Assembly: GCA_003556955.1 (NCBI GenBank)
Contig: PWQB01000770.1
Coordinates: 1-6,586 of the forward strand
DNA from: Nostocaceae cyanobacterium CSSed10_463m
GTDB taxonomy: Bacteria; Cyanobacteriota; Cyanobacteriia; Cyanobacteriales; Nostocaceae
Reading direction: 5' to 3'
DNA length: 6,586 nucleotides
The number at the start of each line of letters is the position of its first letter. Position 1 is the stretch's first letter. Shown in pieces: positions 5,630 through 6,586 of the stretch. The notes under the pieces were generated by a model. That model had not been told where the DNA came from. It saw only the letters and a program-made list of their open reading frames with translations, and ran no database searches. A program made the translations under genes and the position numbers.

Positions 5630-6070
5630 AACCACAAAACTGGCTTCCTCTCCTAGAGAAGCTTGCCAACTGCGAGCATCATAGTAAAGATCAGCCAGAG
5701 TAATACTGTACAAAGCCTCTTTGAGTTTTTGGTTGAGTCTTTGCCAGAGAGTGAATGTTACCCAATCTTCAGTTTGTGCAGGTGTTGGAGTGTGATGGGG
5801 CAAACGAGTAATAGTTTCGCCGACGGCTTCTAAAATTTGACCTATGGAAATTTGTACAGGCTTTAATGCTAGTTGGTATCCACCAACGCTACCCCGAATT
5901 GATTTGACTAATCCAGCCCGACGCATTTCTATGAGTAACTTTTCTAGGTAAGGTGCGGGGATATCTTGACGAAGTGCGATCGCTCTGGTTGATGCTGGGC
6001 CATAATTGGGTTGTAAGCTTAAATCTAGCAATGCCTTGACACTGTAATGTCCTCTGGTAGTTAGCTTCAT
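5627..6070 (-). CDS. Rrf2-family winged-helix transcriptional regulator, no Fe-S cysteines
   Basis: The protein has 147 residues. The N-terminal half is a classic Rrf2 winged helix: MKLTTRGHYSVKALLDLSL (1-19), a helix-turn-helix around IPAPYLEKLLIEMRRAGLVKSIRGSVGGYQLA (38-69), where GSVGGY is the wing, and ISIGQILEAV (74-83). The C-terminal half, where IscR-type members place three cysteines for a [2Fe-2S] cluster, has no cysteine, and the whole protein has none. It is therefore unlikely to sense through its own Fe-S cluster. Its target is unknown. It precedes cobD by 31 bp on the same strand, so it may be in an operon with it and may also autoregulate. The start is set by the conserved MKLTTRGHY N-terminus; an in-frame stop lies a few codons upstream. 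It contains one HIP1 site. The family is secure, the role is not. Confidence 0.94.
   Translation of the reverse strand: MKLTTRGHYSVKALLDLSLQPNYGPASTRAIALRQDIPAPYLEKLLIEMRRAGLVKSIRGSVGGYQLALKPVQISIGQILEAVGETITRLPHHTPTPAQTEDWVTFTLWQRLNQKLKEALYSITLADLYYDARSWQASLGEEASFVV
5976..5983. other. HIP1 octamer GCGATCGC
   Basis: HIP1 copy inside the rrf2-family gene, within the codons for TRAIAL. Confidence 0.85.
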
Positions 6071-6102
6071 CTGGCAAGTTTTGTTTATTTATTAAGAGGT
6101 AA

Positions 6103-6135
6103 GGGGGCGGGGCGCAGAGGGCAAGGGGAAGTGGG
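6103..6135 (+). other. Cluster of five G runs, potential G-quadruplex
   Basis: Five runs of three to five G on the plus strand (6103-6107, 6109-6112, 6119-6121, 6125-6128, 6133-6135) are separated by loops of 1, 6, 3 and 4 bases. This fits the usual G-quadruplex pattern. It lies 33-65 bp upstream of the rrf2 start, on the template strand for rrf2. Confidence 0.6.
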
Positions 6136-6275
6136 AAACAAATAACGACCTGTTCTTTTCTCCCCTGCCAAAAGGGTTGTGAGCCAATAATTTTATTTAT
6201 GCTCAAAAAAATATTGATGTCGAGATGCAAAGCATCAGAAATAATGCGTCCTTGTTTGGGCGCAACTAAATTTAG

Positions 6276-6380
6276 GGATTTCTAGAAAATAAATTGTCCC
6301 ATTTTATCAGACCATATTTGTTCTTTAAGGATTTCCAAAAAATAAATTGCCCCATTTCATCAGACTCTATTTCTTCTTTA
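6276..6380. repeat. Tandem duplication, two 52-bp copies with 53-bp period
   Basis: The copies at 6276-6327 and 6329-6380 both begin GGATTTC and end TTCTTTA. They match at 45 of 52 positions without gaps. The copies are AT-rich and non-coding. They lie upstream of rrf2, about 200-300 bp from its start. Confidence 0.9.
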
Positions 6381-6386
6381 TCCCCC

Positions 6387-6407
6387 CTGCTCCCTGCTCC
6401 CTGCTCC
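6387..6407. repeat. Heptanucleotide tandem repeat CTGCTCC x3
   Basis: Three perfect CTGCTCC units begin seven bases after the 53-bp tandem repeat. The motif is related to the GTTCCCTGCTCC ends of the tracts at 1804-1815 and 1975-1986. Confidence 0.9.
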
Positions 6408-6586
6408 CCTGGCTACCTCAGCAATGGAATATTTTTTTAATTGTCAGTCCCTTATCCCCCCTGCTCCCCCTCACAAGGGTAGGTTTTTAATGTTATCTGT
6501 GAAGGCAAGACTTGGAAGACAAGGAGGGAAAGTAGACAAGGTAGATTTTATACGGGCGATAGTCTTTTGACGGATTGTTATTGTTA

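Larger units (their letters stand above)
6071..6586. other. Region upstream of rrf2, about 516 bp, no convincing gene
   Basis: Low-complexity and repeat sequence fills much of this stretch: a G-tract cluster (6103-6135), a 53-bp-period tandem repeat (6276-6380), CTGCTCC heptamers (6387-6407) with a further CCCCCCTGCTCCCCC near 6456-6470, and a purine-rich stretch with AGACAAGG-type repeats (about 6508-6543). The rrf2 promoter must lie here, but no clear -35/-10 pair was found. TTTTGACGG near the right edge (about 6565-6573) could be a -35 for a gene running rightwards out of the window. Confidence 0.6.

Noticed and set aside
5693..5710. NtcA-like GTA...TAC motif
   Set aside because: The spacing is six bases rather than eight and it lies inside the coding region of the Rrf2 gene.
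5889..6230. Minus-strand open frame of 113 codons
   Set aside because: It overlaps the Rrf2 gene in another frame and otherwise translates the low-complexity G/C-run region; no family resemblance.
6424..6570. Plus-strand open frame of 48 codons beginning MEYFFNCQ
   Set aside because: It runs through C-rich heptamer-like sequence and purine repeats, has no ribosome binding site and no coding character.

Overview
This window most likely comes from a filamentous, Nostoc/Anabaena-like (Nostocales) cyanobacterium. The evidence is three copies of the cyanobacterial HIP1 octamer GCGATCGC, AT-rich coding sequence with few Shine-Dalgarno sites, several heptanucleotide tandem repeats (GTTCCCT, CTGCTCC, ATGACTA), GTAGAGACGTTCC-type palindromes between genes, and the look of the encoded proteins. 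The assignment rests on pattern recognition, not on a database search.

All five supported genes are on the minus strand. In transcription order (right to left) they are: an Rrf2-family regulator (6070-5627), cobD/cbiB for cobalamin synthesis (5595-4630), pyrR (4545-4000), a GAF-sensor histidine kinase (3409-2051), and a response regulator with PAS, GAF and PAS domains (1640 to beyond the left edge). Rrf2 and cobD are 31 bp apart and are probably co-transcribed. pyrR has a good promoter candidate of its own in the 84 bp after cobD, with a leader too short for classical pyr attenuation. The kinase has a near-consensus promoter about 200 bp upstream of its start. The kinase and the receiver protein face the same way and could be a two-component pair, although about 410 bp of repeats separate them.

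The stretches without genes are not plain. Between the two signalling genes (1641-2050) lies a tandem duplication of a unit of about 155-168 bp. Each unit carries a near-perfect palindrome, a further copy of its right arm and a heptamer tract. Between the kinase and pyrR (3410-3999) lies a compact 125-bp nest of inverted repeats (3797-3921). The only two mismatches in its longest stems become G-U pairs in minus-strand RNA, and its distal hairpin resembles an intrinsic terminator downstream of pyrR. Upstream of rrf2 (6071-6586) are a run of G tracts, a 53-bp-period tandem repeat and CTGCTCC heptamers, with no convincing gene.

No complete mobile element, CRISPR array, tRNA or rRNA was seen. The best candidates for undescribed biology are the structured element after pyrR, the apparent deletion of a PAS core inside the kinase, and the duplicated palindromic cassette between the two signalling genes.
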